In this document: positions 1-11,334 of the stretch, one piece after another
Position numbering within the stretch: position 1 is the stretch's first letter
Layout of the letters: each line of letters begins with the position of its first letter
Source of the DNA: Diaporthe sp. PMI_573
Taxonomy: Eukaryota > Ascomycota > Sordariomycetes > Diaporthales > Diaporthaceae
Length of the DNA stretch: 64,000 nt
Assembly (NCBI GenBank): GCA_021399435.1
Contig: JAJTUP010000019.1
Coordinates: 682,001 to 746,000 of the forward strand
Direction of reading: 5' to 3'
The notes under the pieces: generated by a model
Database searches by the model: none
What the model was told of the DNA's origin: nothing
What the model saw: only the letters and a program-made list of their open reading frames with translations
Made by a program: the position numbers and the translations under genes

Positions 1-1543
1 TTGACTTGGTCCCTCTTGAACTTCAAGTCCGCTTCCAACTGCGAGCATTCCGCCTGCAATTTTTCGTTGCACTGGCGAACTTCTGCCATTTTCGACTCCG
101 CCTCCTCTTCGACGGCTTTCTTCTGCTCTTCGAAACTTTCCTTCTCCTTGCGCCACTCTTGGATCTGCCTCTCCATCTTCGTGATGTTATCGTAGTATCG
201 AGAGCGCTCGGCTTGTTTCGACTTGAGTTCCTTCTCCAGTTGCGTCCTCCGCTGCACGGTCGATCGCATTGCCCGCTCGGTCGTGCCCATCTCCTTCTTG
301 AGTTTCTCCGTCTGCTCCTCTTTTTTCTTCTGCTCCGCTTTTTTCTGTTGCTTCTCCTGCTCCAACTCATCCAACAACTTCTTGCTGTCTTCTTCCTCCC
401 TCGTAATGACCGCTATGGTATCCTCGATCTCCGCCTTGATGCTGCTGAACCTTTCTCCAAGCTCTCTGACTTCGGCCTCGGAGGTGCTGTCCTTGCGCAT
501 CGGTTTCTGCTCTATGCTGCTCACTGACGGAGATGCTCTCCTACCAACAGTATTCCTCCTCGGCACCGACCCAGCTGTACTTGGCTCTCTCGCCAAAGCC
601 GGGCCACCGTCCGGGATTGTCGCGGATTCAATAGCCGGCAAGGGACTCCTCGGCGCGCCATTCTCGTCGGCATTTTCGCCTTGCGTTGTGGAGGGTGGCT
701 CCTCGGGTTCAAAGTTCGGGGGCAGGCGGGAATTGCCTAAGCGCGGTCGGCCGCTGGGATCAAAGGTCTGGAGACGGACGACTTGGCTGCCAGCTTGAAA
801 GCTATTGGATCCAACGGCGATGACCCGTACGTTGTAGAAATGGTTTGGCTTCAGGCCGGTCACGGTGATGGCAGTTTCTTGGTTCGCTGGCGACTCGCCC
901 ACTTTTTCCCGTGACACATGTGTTAGAGCCTAGGCACAGATCTTGAATCTTCAACACCACACCCATTGCCCTTTGCAAGTTTGCTTACCGACTACGCCAT
1001 TAACCTGTATGAGGAACTTGTGCACCGGCTTGCTGGGGTGTGGTCTCGCCCAGCTCACAGTCGCCTTGTCGAGGCCAATGCCGGAGAGCACGACATCGGG
1101 GGCGTCGGGAACATCGACGCCAAGGATGTTGATCAGTTCAGGAACTGGCTTCCACAGAGTCTGTGAGGCCCTTCGAAGCAGCCTGTAGGGAAGCATTGTC
1201 AGCGGCAGCCTCCCCAAGTATCCTAGCAAGGTCGCGTGCTCGTGCGAAAGAGCAAGCGCAGGGTCGGCTCGTACCATAACGCTGCGACGCTGAAGAGCAC
1301 CATGGTGGCATTCTCCTCGCAAAGGCGGTCCAGGTGGTCGAAGTCGATGTGGGAGGCGGCTTTCATGTAGATGTTGTCGACGGAGATGTCGTTCTGGTCA
1401 ATGTAGGCGGCGACGTAGATGAGGATGCAGCAGGTCGCGACGGTGACATGCACGAAGGCGCTCTTACGCTCGATAAGCCAGGCAATGAGCAGACAAATGA
1501 GGGTGAGTAGCGGCAGAATCGACGTCCAAGAGATCCATAACAT
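1..1543 (-). CDS. Membrane-anchored FN3 and coiled-coil protein, 3' end outside window
   Basis: Three exons are visible: 1543-1275, 1182-989 and 901 to beyond base 1, encoding the first 454 residues. Introns 1274-1183 (GTACGA...CTACAG) and 988-902 (GTAAGC...AAAAAG, with CTAAC upstream) both preserve phase. Two hydrophobic segments lie near residues 5-25 and 29-48, so the protein is probably anchored in a membrane at its N terminus. A fibronectin type III fold follows at about 110-195 (PDAPDV start, a TVSW strand, and the GLKPNHFYNVRV strand near its end). A disordered Pro/Ser-rich linker comes next, and a Lys/Glu/Gln-rich coiled coil runs from about residue 298 to the window edge. Similar FN3 plus coiled-coil proteins occur in filamentous fungi, but I know no established function. 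The start ATG at 1541-1543 places the hydrophobic anchor directly at the N terminus; an upstream in-frame ATG at 1739-1741 would add only a Pro/His-rich run. Confidence 0.72.
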
Positions 1544-4500
1544 ATCGGAGTGGGAGTAGTGCCGGCCGAGGAGAGGAGGGAGGGTGGAGCGGATCGGGAT
1601 CGGGGTGGGATGGTGGTGAGGCGGAGGCGGAGGAGGAGGAGGAGGGAAACATAGAACCGATCGATGGGGGGAAGAAGTGGAAAAAGTAAAAAATGCGATG
1701 TGAGTGGTAAACGCTGTTAATGCCGGACGGATGGTGCACACACAAGGTCCAAGTCGGCCGAGTCAAGCCACGGGAGGCCAACAAGGAAGCTGGTACATGC
1801 ACGAGGATCAAATGCTGTTTGCTGAGTGTGAACGACAAGGTCTCGTTTCTGCGCGACAGGACAGAGAAGGGATTTTCTGATGCGATGCAAACGGCCTTGT
1901 GACTCTCTCTTGGGGCAACGGGGCCAGGCAGAGAGAGTAGCAAGCAGTATGGAGAAGTCGGTAAGAGAAGGGCAGGGCGGCCAGGCGGCCACCTGCCGTG
2001 CTGCCCTGGGCGCCTCAAGCAGCCAAGCTCGTCCCCACGATCTGATGGTTCAGGGGGTTCCTCATTCGCCGGCCCAGGGTATGTACCACCAGCAGCTGCC
2101 CTGACCACCGCTCTCCCACCCCTTGGCGCATCAGCTATGACGCTAAGCCCTGAGCGAATCTTCCAGCCGCCAAATTGCAGCGGGCTCAATATAACCTTGA
2201 AAAAGGTGGGAGCCTTTCCTCGGCACTTCGAACCGGAGGCATGCTGCCTTCACAGCCAGCCAGGGAGCATTGCACGCGTGTGTGTGTGTGTGTGTGTGTG
2301 TGCTTGCATTTGCGCCCGGACAACAGATTCTTACACAGAATGATCGACACTGCCAACGGGAGACTTGCCCCCAATCATGCCCTGCGCACCGGCACAATGC
2401 CATGACAGGTGCAGTAGCGTGCTCGAGCTGGAAAAGCCCCATTTTATTGCTTGATGTGCTGCCTCCCTGTCGTCACCGCGGCGATAGGTTCGAGATGCCT
2501 CGGTCGCCAGGTGCCGCGTCACGACGAGAGTGCAACCAAGAACACGGCGGATCAAGAGGAAGCTTATCTCACACACGTGCTAGTGTGCTTCTAGTCGCAA
2601 CGGTGGTTCGCACACCAGGTCCGCAGGTTCCATCGCCTCATTTTGGAGAGCACCGACTGCGGATGGCCGATTCCCCATGCCAGTCTTGGTCCAAGGTCCT
2701 ACGGGGTCGTTGACCTCGGCCATTGACTTTGAGGTTTCCTGGTTCCCGGTTGAAGGACACAGCCCCCCCCCATCCTCGCAGATGTGATGTTCCCGGGGGT
2801 GCTCGCAAAGGGACGCGGCTTGTTGCATCTTCCTGCAGGCACCAAGGCGATTGGGCGGCGCGGCCGCCTTGGGAAATTCACGAGGTCTCGGGGCGGCAGG
2901 GCTGAGGCAAGGTTGCCCCAGATGCACTTCAGCCTCGTCTATCAACCCATCGGTCAGACGGCGAGACGGTGAATAGGGTTAATGGGAGCATCTCGGTACA
3001 TGCAGACTAGCAACTGGCATAGGGAAGACTGTTTCAGGGACGGCTTTGTCGGTGCAGACGAGGGTCTACATCGGATGAACGCCCGAGTGTCGAAGAGGCC
3101 TCAGCAATCACAGTAACAAGGGCAGTTCATCAAGGCCCTATCAGGCATAGACGAGACCTGGGTTTATCGGCCTAGCCTAACAGGCGTGGTTGTTCGCGTA
3201 TGGCTCGGGAGACTTCACTGCAGCAGTCAATGAGCCCTAGCATCCTGGTGTGAGTTATAAATCAGATGTGTAGAATCTCCCCGACTGCAAGAGCTTTCAC
3301 ATAAAGCAAGACACAATATGAACTGTACGACAGAACGCTCTGTTGCGCCTATGCCGTGTTGGCAAGTCTGATTAGGCATTGCTTCGAGCCGTGTGCTGTT
3401 ACAAGGGGATCGACACAAGCATATTCAACGTCCACATGACATTTGTCCTGGGAGTGGAAATATGAGAGACCACCTGTTGTCTGACTCGCGGGAATTGAGA
3501 CATGGCACTCAAAACGTGATGGGACAACATCACTGGTAGTCTGTACACCGGACAGTGATGCCTGGAGGGCACAGACAGCACAGCATGTGTCTGGACCGTC
3601 GCACGCGGTTTCCAGTCTTCGGGACAACGCCCACAATGTTGCACGGGGTGCCGTGCAGACCAACAGGTCGGAGGAGCCAACCGAGCTTGTTCTACAGTAC
3701 GTGTGCTCCTAGCAATCCGACACACGCACCACATCAGAACATGTACAGACCACGTTGGGCAGTTCGTGGCAAGTTAATATAGCCCCGAGTATGCAGCGCA
3801 GGAAGACAGGTTGAACTTGAAAGAATGTTGGGACGTGTTTCGTCCTCACCGTCAGCATTTGGGACGGAGTGCCCAACAAGCTCCGGGGGCTGAAAGGGAG
3901 ATGGGCAGCGGGCTGGTGGGCAGCGGGGCTGGGCCGGATTCGCCCTCGCCGCGAAGGCCTGGGCAGGGTAGGGTGGTGGCAGGGTCACACCGTCACACGG
4001 GTCGACTCGTGCCCAAAGCTGTGGACCGTCTAACAGCAGCACAGGGAAAAGGAAGGGGGGCAACTTGCTGACTGCGGGCTGTGGAGGATCGTCGAACATG
4101 CCGCCATGGGTGCTTTTGCTGTGCTCTCAAGTGAATTATTGGCACGCTGGCCCGTCTCCTCAGAACTCATGCAAAGCAATAATAATGATGATAGTAATAA
4201 TAAATAGGAAATGGACACTGCGTCAAGGCATGACATAGATGCATGGAATTTTCACAACGCCATGATGTCATTGAGCATTCGCAGCAAGACCGCGTTCGGC
4301 TCCGTTCCCGGCCGTCTCAACCGGACTGTCACTCCCTCGGCCTCCCCCATGGGGGATGGGGAGCAAGGCGAGGGCCCGACCCGACCTGTACCAGGCAAAT
4401 CCCCAACGGCCCAGCCAGCCTGTCAGCGCGGTCAGCCGGGCAGGAGGCCGAACTGAGTGCGAATCAGGGGCGAAGTCAGGTGGTCTTCTTGGTGCATCCA

Positions 4501-5497
4501 TTTGGGTGGTGAGACGTCGGGGCGCCCTCTGGGCAGACGGCCAGCCGACGGGCATCGCATCCCACCTCGGTTAGCTAACGTAACGGCAACCTCCTTGCCC
4601 GTACCTGAGGCTGGGGCGTCCGTACGCCTGTCCACCAGGTCCATGCATTTGTTGGGCGTTGGACGGCCTTACCATCCCCGACCCCATGCGAAGAGGTTTG
4701 GAGCCTCGTGACACAACAATGACTTGACCAGTCGGTCTTTTTGTGCCTCTCAGTCCCGCAGCTAGCCTTGCTTCCCATCGTTGATCGCACCTCTTCGAGC
4801 CTGGCCCCTCGTTGTTGTGTCATGTCGTACAGCAAGCAATAAGAGGAAGACCTCCTACGCCCCATCGTGCTATTTCAACCAGATAATCCCTTCTCTTCTC
4901 TTCCCTCCCTTCCGCTGCTGTACTCGGCAAGATCTAGCTCTCCCTAAGCCTTGCTTGTCCTGGTCTTATCGGTGCCTCGGTACTGTGCACCAACTACTCT
5001 ATCTCTTTCTCCCTGCCTCGGATTGTGCTCCATCGCAAAATAGACAGGCCGTCAGCCCCGTTTTTCTTTTTGCCAGAACAAATTCGCACCCGTTGATTCG
5101 CCCGCCACCACTTTCACAAGCTTGCCAGAATCACAAGCAGGCATTCCTAAACCCGTAGCAATTCCCCAAGCAGCCTTGCCCCATCGCTACACTTTCATAC
5201 GTTCCTACTCGCTTCGACACTTTCCGAGGCTCACCGTGCCGGACCAGACCCGTATTTTACCACCCCCCCCCCCAACGCTCGAGCAGCCCATCTAAAGAGT
5301 TGCGCAAACGCCATCCAGCTCGGGGTCAGCCCCTTTTCCTTCGCATGCGCTCCTGATCATCGACTTTCCACGACACCCGCCAAATCCGACAATCGCATGT
5401 GACGCTTCCCGCGCTGTACCACGAGTGGGACACCCACGACGACATCCCTCAGCCTCCATAACCACGCCTTCCCATCTTCCGATCGACTCACACAGCC
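1544..5497. other. Gene-free region between the FN3 gene and the lipin gene
   Basis: About 4 kb in which only short, overlapping, compositionally random open frames occur. It is presumably the shared upstream region of the FN3 gene (leftward) and the lipin gene (rightward). The last 700 bases are C/T-rich with a run of 11 C at 5263-5273, as is common in fungal leader regions. Apart from the GT microsatellite listed separately, I see no recognisable element. Confidence 0.6.
2278..2302. repeat. (GT)n microsatellite, about 12 units
   Basis: An uninterrupted alternating G/T tract sits in gene-free DNA. It is a simple sequence repeat and likely varies in length between strains. Confidence 0.95.
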
Positions 5498-8001
5498 ATG
5501 CAGTACGTGCGCAACCTGTCAGACTCTGTCTCGACAGCATGGAACTCCATAAATCCAGCCACCCTCAGCGGTGCCATCGATGTTATAGTGGTAGAGCAGG
5601 AAGACGGCACTTTATCGTGCTCGCCCTTCCACGTCCGCTTCGGCAAATTCTCGCTTTTGCGCCCGTACGAGAAGAAGGTCGAGTTCAGGGTCAATGGCAG
5701 GAAGCAGGACTACGCCATGAAGCTGGGCGAGGGCGGCGAGGCCTTCTTCGTGTTCGAGACTAGCGACACCATCCCCCAGAGCTTGCAGACGTCGCCTCTC
5801 GTATCCCCTGCGTCGAGCCCGCCGCTACAGCCTTCAACACCGGGAAGGGCCGCCACGATGCCGCCCGCTATGCAAGAACCGCCACTGTTGGACTTGGATT
5901 TGGATGCGCAGAGGGACACGGATAGGGATGCCGAGGGGGATATCGACAAGCTCGCGGACGCGAGCTTCACCAGACCACCTCCTGGGCCCATCTACTCGAG
6001 CTCAGTACCACGGGGAAAGGGTTGGTTGCCACTGCTCTGTCGGGTCCCAAGTGTCCGCAAGCTCTCCAAGCTAACATGTTTCAAGGAATGCTTTCTCCCA
6101 TGCTTACATCACCCGAACTGACGGGTGGTAGGCCCGTCTCAGGAGACTGGTCTTCATTCCGCCCGCACAGCGATGATATACTGCGCGAGTCTGCGCGCCA
6201 TAAGCGCAAGGGGTCCAACCTGAATGATTCGGCCGACCTTCCCGACTTCTCCGACAGATCCCACAGCCCCCCACCGCTGCCCCCCAGCGAGGCCCTCGAG
6301 CGCGCAATCAACTTGTCGAGAGAGCTGCACGCTGTGAACCTGCCCACCCATGTCACCGAGACGGGCGATCTTATGTTGGACATGACTGGATTCAAGAACA
6401 ATGAGGAGGATGCCATACACGCCGAAATCCTAGCGAGGAAAGTACTGTCTCAAGAGCTCGAGGGAAACTATGACATTGGGGCTCTCTTTGGAATTGATGA
6501 GCATGGCAACCTCTGGATTTACGGCAGTGAGGAGGCCAAGGACGCAGCCATGCGCAAGACAATGGAGTCTGCTTCTGGTCTTCGATCCCAGACCTTCGAC
6601 GCCGACGCCGTGTCTGATCCGGGCTACCATAGCGATGACAGCAGCCGCGATTCTGCGACGGCAGCGTTCCCAGGCCACCGCCGGACTGAGTCGGACGTGG
6701 GCCACGGGATGGACTTGCAGACCCCACCTTCGTCACCCGGCTCAAGCAAGGCTGGCCGTGTTGGGATGGGCGATCCAAACATCAACTATGCCAAGACCCT
6801 GCGCCTGACTAGCGATCAGTTGCATGCCTTGAACCTGAAGCCTGGCGAGAACGCCATGAGCTTCACGGTCAACCGCGCGACTTGCACGGCGGCCCTGTAC
6901 TTGTGGAAGCACGACACTCCGGTGGTGATCTCGGACATTGACGGAACCATCACGAAATCCGACGCCTTGGGCCACGTGCTGAACATGATAGGGCGTGATT
7001 GGACACACGCTGGCGTTGCGAAGCTCTATTCGGACATTGAAGCGAACGGGTATAATATCATGTACCTCACATCCCGCTCTGTTGGGCAAGCGGATACCAC
7101 CCGCGCCTATTTGGGCGGCGTTGTGCAGGACGGCTACAGACTGCCTCGAGGCCCGACGATATTGTCCCCGGACAGGACGATGGCGGCGCTGAGGAGGGAG
7201 ATCTACCTGCGCAAGCCTCACGTGTTCAAGATGGCCACGCTTCGCGACATAAAGAACCTGTATGGCTCGGATTACCACCCGTTCTATGCTGGCTTCGGCA
7301 ACCGTCTTACGGACCAGATTTCGTATCGCACGGTAGATGTCCCGAGGACGAGAATCTTCACCATCAACTCCAACGCCGAGGTGTCCCTCGACCTCCTGTC
7401 GCTCAACAAGCTCAAGCTGTCCTACGTGTCCATGACGGACGTGGTGGACCACTACTTCCCGCCCGTGTCCACTATCGTCAAGGGCGGCGGCGAGGAATAC
7501 ACCGACTTCGCCTACTGGCGGGACAAGCCGCTCGACGTGGACGAGTTCTCGGCCTCTGAGTCCGACTCAGATGATGTAGTCTCCCACAGGCGGCCGGGCG
7601 ACCTTGAAAGCCAGTACGCCGAGGACGACGACGATGAGGTCGAGGGTGACGGCCTGGCGGACTCGTATATCTCGCGGGGTTCGTACGATGATGGCTATGG
7701 CTACGCCGAAGGCGAGGGCGAGGGCGAGGGCAGCGTATTCAGCGGCGATTACGACGATGAGCAGCTCGACGGCGGCATGATTGGGAGCCTGGTGCTCGAG
7801 GAGGACGAAGCTGACGATGAGGATGACGAGGACGACGTTGGCGAGGCGGAGCAAGGGGAGGAGCAGCAGCAAAAGCTCGCGCCGCCCAAAGCGGTGGTGC
7901 CGCCGAGGGCCCCTTCGCCCAAGGTCGCGGTCGAGGATCTCAGCGCGGAGATGATTACGGGCATGATGAACCTCTCTATGGAGAAGGAGCTCGAGAATTG
8001 A
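5498..8001 (+). CDS. PAH1: Lipin-type phosphatidate phosphatase (PAH1/SMP2/ned1 family)
   Basis: Exons 5498-6020 and 6086-8001 give 812 residues. Intron 6021-6085 (GTTGGT donor, CTAAC branch site, CAAG acceptor) is the only phase-compatible choice between the two frames. The Mg2+-dependent enzyme of this family converts phosphatidic acid to diacylglycerol, setting the balance between storage lipid and phospholipid and influencing nuclear-membrane growth. The N-terminal lipin domain starts at residue 1 (MQYVRNLSDSVSTAWNSINP) and spans roughly 1-105, including the conserved PFHVRFGK strand. The catalytic HAD-like LNS2 domain is at about 445-680 with the DxDxT motif D458-I-D460-G-T462. The last 150 residues are very acidic. 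A Ser/Thr/Pro-rich linker between the two domains is where the yeast enzyme is phosphoregulated. Length and order match fungal PAH1. Confidence 0.95.
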
Positions 8002-8783
8002 GGGCCGTGGTTTGTTCGATGCGCACGCTGGGGACATCTGTACAATTTAAAGGGGAAAAGTGAGGTTGGGCTGCATACTTAATTTGGTGGGCTTCTTGGG
8101 ATCACAACAACCCTACAGCTGGAGTAAGCTGCGCTGCGGGTCCAGGAGATTGTAAGGGATTATGCACATAGTCCCGAAGTGTCGTTCACCATTGCACAGC
8201 AAGGCGTCCTGGTTTGGAATTCACAGGGGATAAATTAGGGGCATTAGAAATACGCATTAGAAGCGTGGAATTATCACTTATGTATCTTCGGTCCCTGTTC
8301 CCTGTCAAAGATCGGCCTGGTTCCACGTGAACAGACTCTCGAATGAACTCTACTTGTGGCGCTGCATGGTTATCACACGCACCGCCCATCATGATGTTGA
8401 ACGACCTGCTTTTCGAGGAGAATGAAAAAGGCCGTGGATCCTCGCGCGCAAGGTGCAATAAACAATGACGCTGAGTGATCGGCTCACATTCAGTAGCATA
8501 ACCCGTTACCCCCCCCCCCACCATCAGTATTGGCGGCCTGGCCTTGGTGCGTTCTTCTGGCTGGGCGACTCGTTCTTTTTGATGTGTGGCCATTTCGTGT
8601 ATGTTGCTCGCAATGCCCCGAGCTCTCTAGAGACCTAGGCATCAAACTCATAGATGCTAGCATCTGCTAGCCAGACCTTGATCTCGTTGCCTCTCTTATG
8701 CTGCATGAGACTGCTCAGCACCAGGCTTCTCCTGGAATTGAGCAACACGTGAAAGCCCTAGACTTGCTGTTGGTCATTGCAAC
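8002..8783. other. Gene-free region downstream of lipin
   Basis: It should hold the 3' end of the lipin mRNA, and possibly the 3' end of the TAF9-side transcript from the other strand. A C-homopolymer run lies near 8509-8519. No coding feature is supported. Confidence 0.5.
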
Positions 8784-9419
8784 CTATCTGAATCGATGAA
8801 TATCTTTTCTTGCCGGGTCAAACATCCCAACCTGCGCATTGCGCGAATCGATTGCTGGCTGCGGTGCTGTGGTCCGCGCTCGCGCTGAGTCTGGAGTAGC
8901 TTGAGTCGACTGGCCGGCTGCCGACGAAGGTCGACTGGAGACCAGTGTTGTAAAAGCTGATCGCGGGATTCCCAGAATGTCCAATGGGTCTTGCTGCAAC
9001 GACCATTGGTCAGTCCCAGAACCCGCTTGTTCAGAAGTCGACAATCTGGATGTAACGGGTTGGTCGGCGTTGGCATCGCTGCTGTCTGAGGTGTGACTGG
9101 AGCTCCCTAAACTGCTATCGTTGACGTGCGTTGTTCCCTCGTCCGACGATTTCGAGGAGAGCGCACCATTTGCCATCAACTGATGGCCGTTGGTTGTCTT
9201 TTTGGCGGCTTGGGACACGCGGGTGTCTGTATTTGACGTTGCAGATTGAATTAATGGCCTATATCCATTCTGAGGTGGCGGTGCTGGGTTTCCCAATGGC
9301 ACCAGAGTACTGACAACTCCGGCTTGCAAGGGATTATTAGACGCGCCATCAACTCCGTAAACCAGTGTTGCAGGTGTAGTCCAGGTACGGCCAGGTGTGA
9401 GGGTGTCTCGTGCAGAGTC
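8784..9419 (-). other. In-frame 211-codon open extension after the TAF9 stop codon
   Basis: On the minus strand, the reading frame of TAF9 continues without a stop from directly after its UAG (9420-9422) to 8784. The predicted 211 residues are Ser/Thr/Ala/Gln-rich and disordered, and end with an FDPARKDIHRFR tail. The composition resembles real fungal disordered coding sequence rather than 3' UTR. It could be a readthrough extension, an alternatively spliced TAF9 exon, or a separate small gene whose start is not obvious. A plausible intron end (CTAAT then GCAAG, acceptor at 9323) lies inside it. Joining that acceptor to a donor at the stop codon (GA|GTAGGA, 9423) would remove 101 nt and break the frame. 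I cannot assign a function. Confidence 0.4.
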
Positions 9420-10346
9420 CTACTCTGCCATATCAACATCCTCTTCCCCGACTTGCTCGCCAACCTGTGCGTCTTGGCCTGCACCAAAAATGTCTTCCAT
9501 GGTGCCACCCTCGACCCCATCACCGCCGACGTCCTCGTCATTTGGCTGATGTTCCATGGCGTCGACCATCTCCTCATCATCGTCGTCGTCCTCGCTGTCA
9601 TCTTCGGCGTTCCGCGCGAGAACATCTCGTAGCCCCCAACCTACGCCACTGAGCACAAACTTCTCGCTTGGCAGTCGCACACCCCATTCTCCGGGCGGCA
9701 CACGTGGCAGCGCGACCTTGTTCCTGTCTGCGGCTATGCTTGCAAGAGCATCCTTGCTTATAGCACCGCCACCAGTCGCGCCGCCACCGCCCCGGAACTG
9801 GTAAGCCAGCCGTGCGCCGATGGCCAGTTTCACAGCATTGGCGGTGACAATTGCGTCCCCGCCACTGCCTGGAACTGTAGCCGTGCCACCCGCGGTAGCA
9901 GATGGCTTGGATCCAGCGTGGGTGGTGTAAGGATCGGCAGCGAGGTAGATGGAGTCACTCAGCACAGAGGCCGTGTGTCGGTATGCGAAGTCAAGCAGAA
10001 GAAGTGGTATGCGAGACTCGAACGCTGTGACACCTTGAGCATTGAGGAGCAGCTCGATTGTGCGCTGGTCGCGCGGTCGCGGGGCGGAGGCGGTGGGTGA
10101 TGGTGGTGGCGCAGGTTGGGAGGCTGTTGCCGCTGCTGCTGGGGAACCTTGTGCTGCTGCCGATGGTTGGGTTTGCGATTGTGACAGCGATGGTTGCGAA
10201 TTGGAGGGCACGCCGTTGGTAGCTGGTTGTGTTTGGGAGTTAGACGGTTGCGATTGCGACTGGGTGTTGTTGATGGTCTGAGAGGCGGAGCCGCCGGGTG
10301 AGGAGGAGGGCACGCCGTTTGTCTGTGGTACGGCGGCGGGGGACAT
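9420..10346 (-). CDS. TAF9: TFIID/SAGA subunit TAF9 (histone-fold protein)
   Basis: One uninterrupted frame gives 308 residues from the ATG at 10344-10346. TAF9 pairs with TAF6 through histone folds and is shared by the general transcription factor TFIID and the SAGA coactivator in the nucleus. Residues 1-90 are low-complexity Ser/Gln/Pro. The histone fold begins at [20 protein letters not shown] (about 91-110), with the long helix [19 protein letters not shown] (113-131). A helix-containing [14 protein letters not shown] stretch follows a Gly/Thr insertion, then the TAF9-type segment [15 protein letters not shown] near 213-227. The tail is acidic and ends EEDVDMAE. The frame upstream of the chosen ATG is open for 74 more codons but looks like leader sequence. 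An unusual open frame follows the stop codon (see 8784-9419). Confidence 0.88.
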   Translation of the reverse strand: MSPAAVPQTNGVPSSSPGGSASQTINNTQSQSQPSNSQTQPATNGVPSNSQPSLSQSQTQPSAAAQGSPAAAATASQPAPPPSPTASAPRPRDQRTIELLLNAQGVTAFESRIPLLLLDFAYRHTASVLSDSIYLAADPYTTHAGSKPSATAGGTATVPGSGGDAIVTANAVKLAIGARLAYQFRGGGGATGGGAISKDALASIAADRNKVALPRVPPGEWGVRLPSEKFVLSGVGWGLRDVLARNAEDDSEDDDDDEEMVDAMEHQPNDEDVGGDGVEGGTMEDIFGAGQDAQVGEQVGEEDVDMAE

Positions 10347-11147
10347 CGTGGAGGATGTTGGACGCGATTGCGACCTGATGGCGCGGGGTTGCGCAGACGA
10401 GTAAAGTTCGCGACCGTACGCCAGCAGCGAGGCGGAAAGTGGAGGAAAGAGAACTGGCGAGGGCCGGACGACGTACTGTCGCCTACAGACCGTGGGGTTT
10501 AGAGTGAATAAGTATCTCGTGAGGGTTATCAGCAGGATTTCGTGTGTAGAGATAGAGATATCAATCAACGACGTTAAAGCGGTCGGTCACATTGAGAAGA
10601 GGTCGGACTGAAGTGGAACGGGGTGGGCATGCTGAGAGCAGCTCGCGATGAGGAAGGCTGGCCAAAGCTCCGGACCGCGTCTCCCTAGCTCGCAGATGTA
10701 GCCGGTGGCTGGCAAAACAATTGGCCGCCGTGGGCGCCTGGCAGGCAGGTACAGAATACCTAGATACTTCTGCCTGTGTAGCAGCAGCAGCAAGGGTGCG
10801 AACCTTAAAGCACCGAGACCCACCGAGGGGCACCGAACGGTCAATCAGGTACTTGGGCACCTACCAAGGCAGAAGTGATGCTTACAGCCCACTCCGGCGC
10901 TGGAAGGGAACAAAAGCCTAGGTAACGAGAAGTATACCAGCATAAGAGGCCGGGAAATCACAGTGAAGTCTTCCAGTAGTCCGATCCATGGAATTGTCTA
11001 GTCTAGGTATGGCCATGTACCGAGCGAGATCTTCCCCCCCGCGACGGGGAGCTGCCAAGTACATGTACCCTGCCGCTGTCTGCCGATGCAGGAGCTCCAG
11101 TCGTTACGTAGTACGTGATACTAGCGAATTGAACTTTTCCAATTAGA

Positions 11148-11153
11148 TGACTC
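11148..11153 (+). promoter_or_regulatory. GCN4/CPC1-type site TGACTC upstream of HIS4
   Basis: The hexamer TGACTC lies 182 bases before the HIS4 start codon. This is the core recognised by Gcn4/CPC1-family bZIP factors of general amino-acid (cross-pathway) control, which is known to induce histidine biosynthesis genes in fungi. Binding here is inferred, not shown. Confidence 0.5.
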
Positions 11154-11207
11154 TGCCACAGTACCTTCGACTCATATCAGAGATAGTGGTGTGACTTGTA
11201 AAGAGAG

Positions 11208-11213
11208 GAGTCA
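11208..11213 (-). promoter_or_regulatory. Second GCN4/CPC1-type site (GAGTCA) upstream of HIS4
   Basis: GAGTCA is the reverse complement of TGACTC and lies 60 bases after the first site and 121 bases before the HIS4 ATG. The near match CGACTCAT at about 11168-11175 sits between them. A pair of sites in a proximal promoter is typical of amino-acid-control targets. Confidence 0.5.
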
Positions 11214-11334
11214 GTCGATGATTCGACCTGGATTGGTCTTTTCTGGTCACCTCTAGTTCATCTCCCAGCCAGCTCTCTCTGGACTATTCCCGGCTTCCAG
11301 TCGAATTCCCCGTCATCGTCATTCGGAAAACGCC

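Larger units (their letters stand above)
10347..11334. other. Divergent intergenic region between TAF9 and HIS4
   Basis: This 988-bp stretch separates two divergently transcribed genes and must contain both promoters. No credible ORF is present. Two TGACTC-type sites near the HIS4 end are listed separately. Confidence 0.6.

Noticed and set aside
1464..2189. Minus-strand frame of 241 codons overlapping the FN3 gene start
   Set aside because: It overlaps the first exon of the FN3 protein in another frame, and the translation is low-complexity without homology signs.
6005..6010. GTACCA as donor of the lipin intron
   Set aside because: It would end exon 1 in phase 0, which does not fit the acceptor at 6085; the GTTGGT donor at 6021 keeps the frame.
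6742..7452. Minus-strand frame of 236 codons across the lipin catalytic domain
   Set aside because: It is a shadow of the well-supported lipin exon.
9251..9625. Alternative minus-strand frame of 124 codons over the TAF9 3' end
   Set aside because: It is out of frame with TAF9, and its translation is Trp/Arg/Met-rich in a way typical of a shifted acidic tail.
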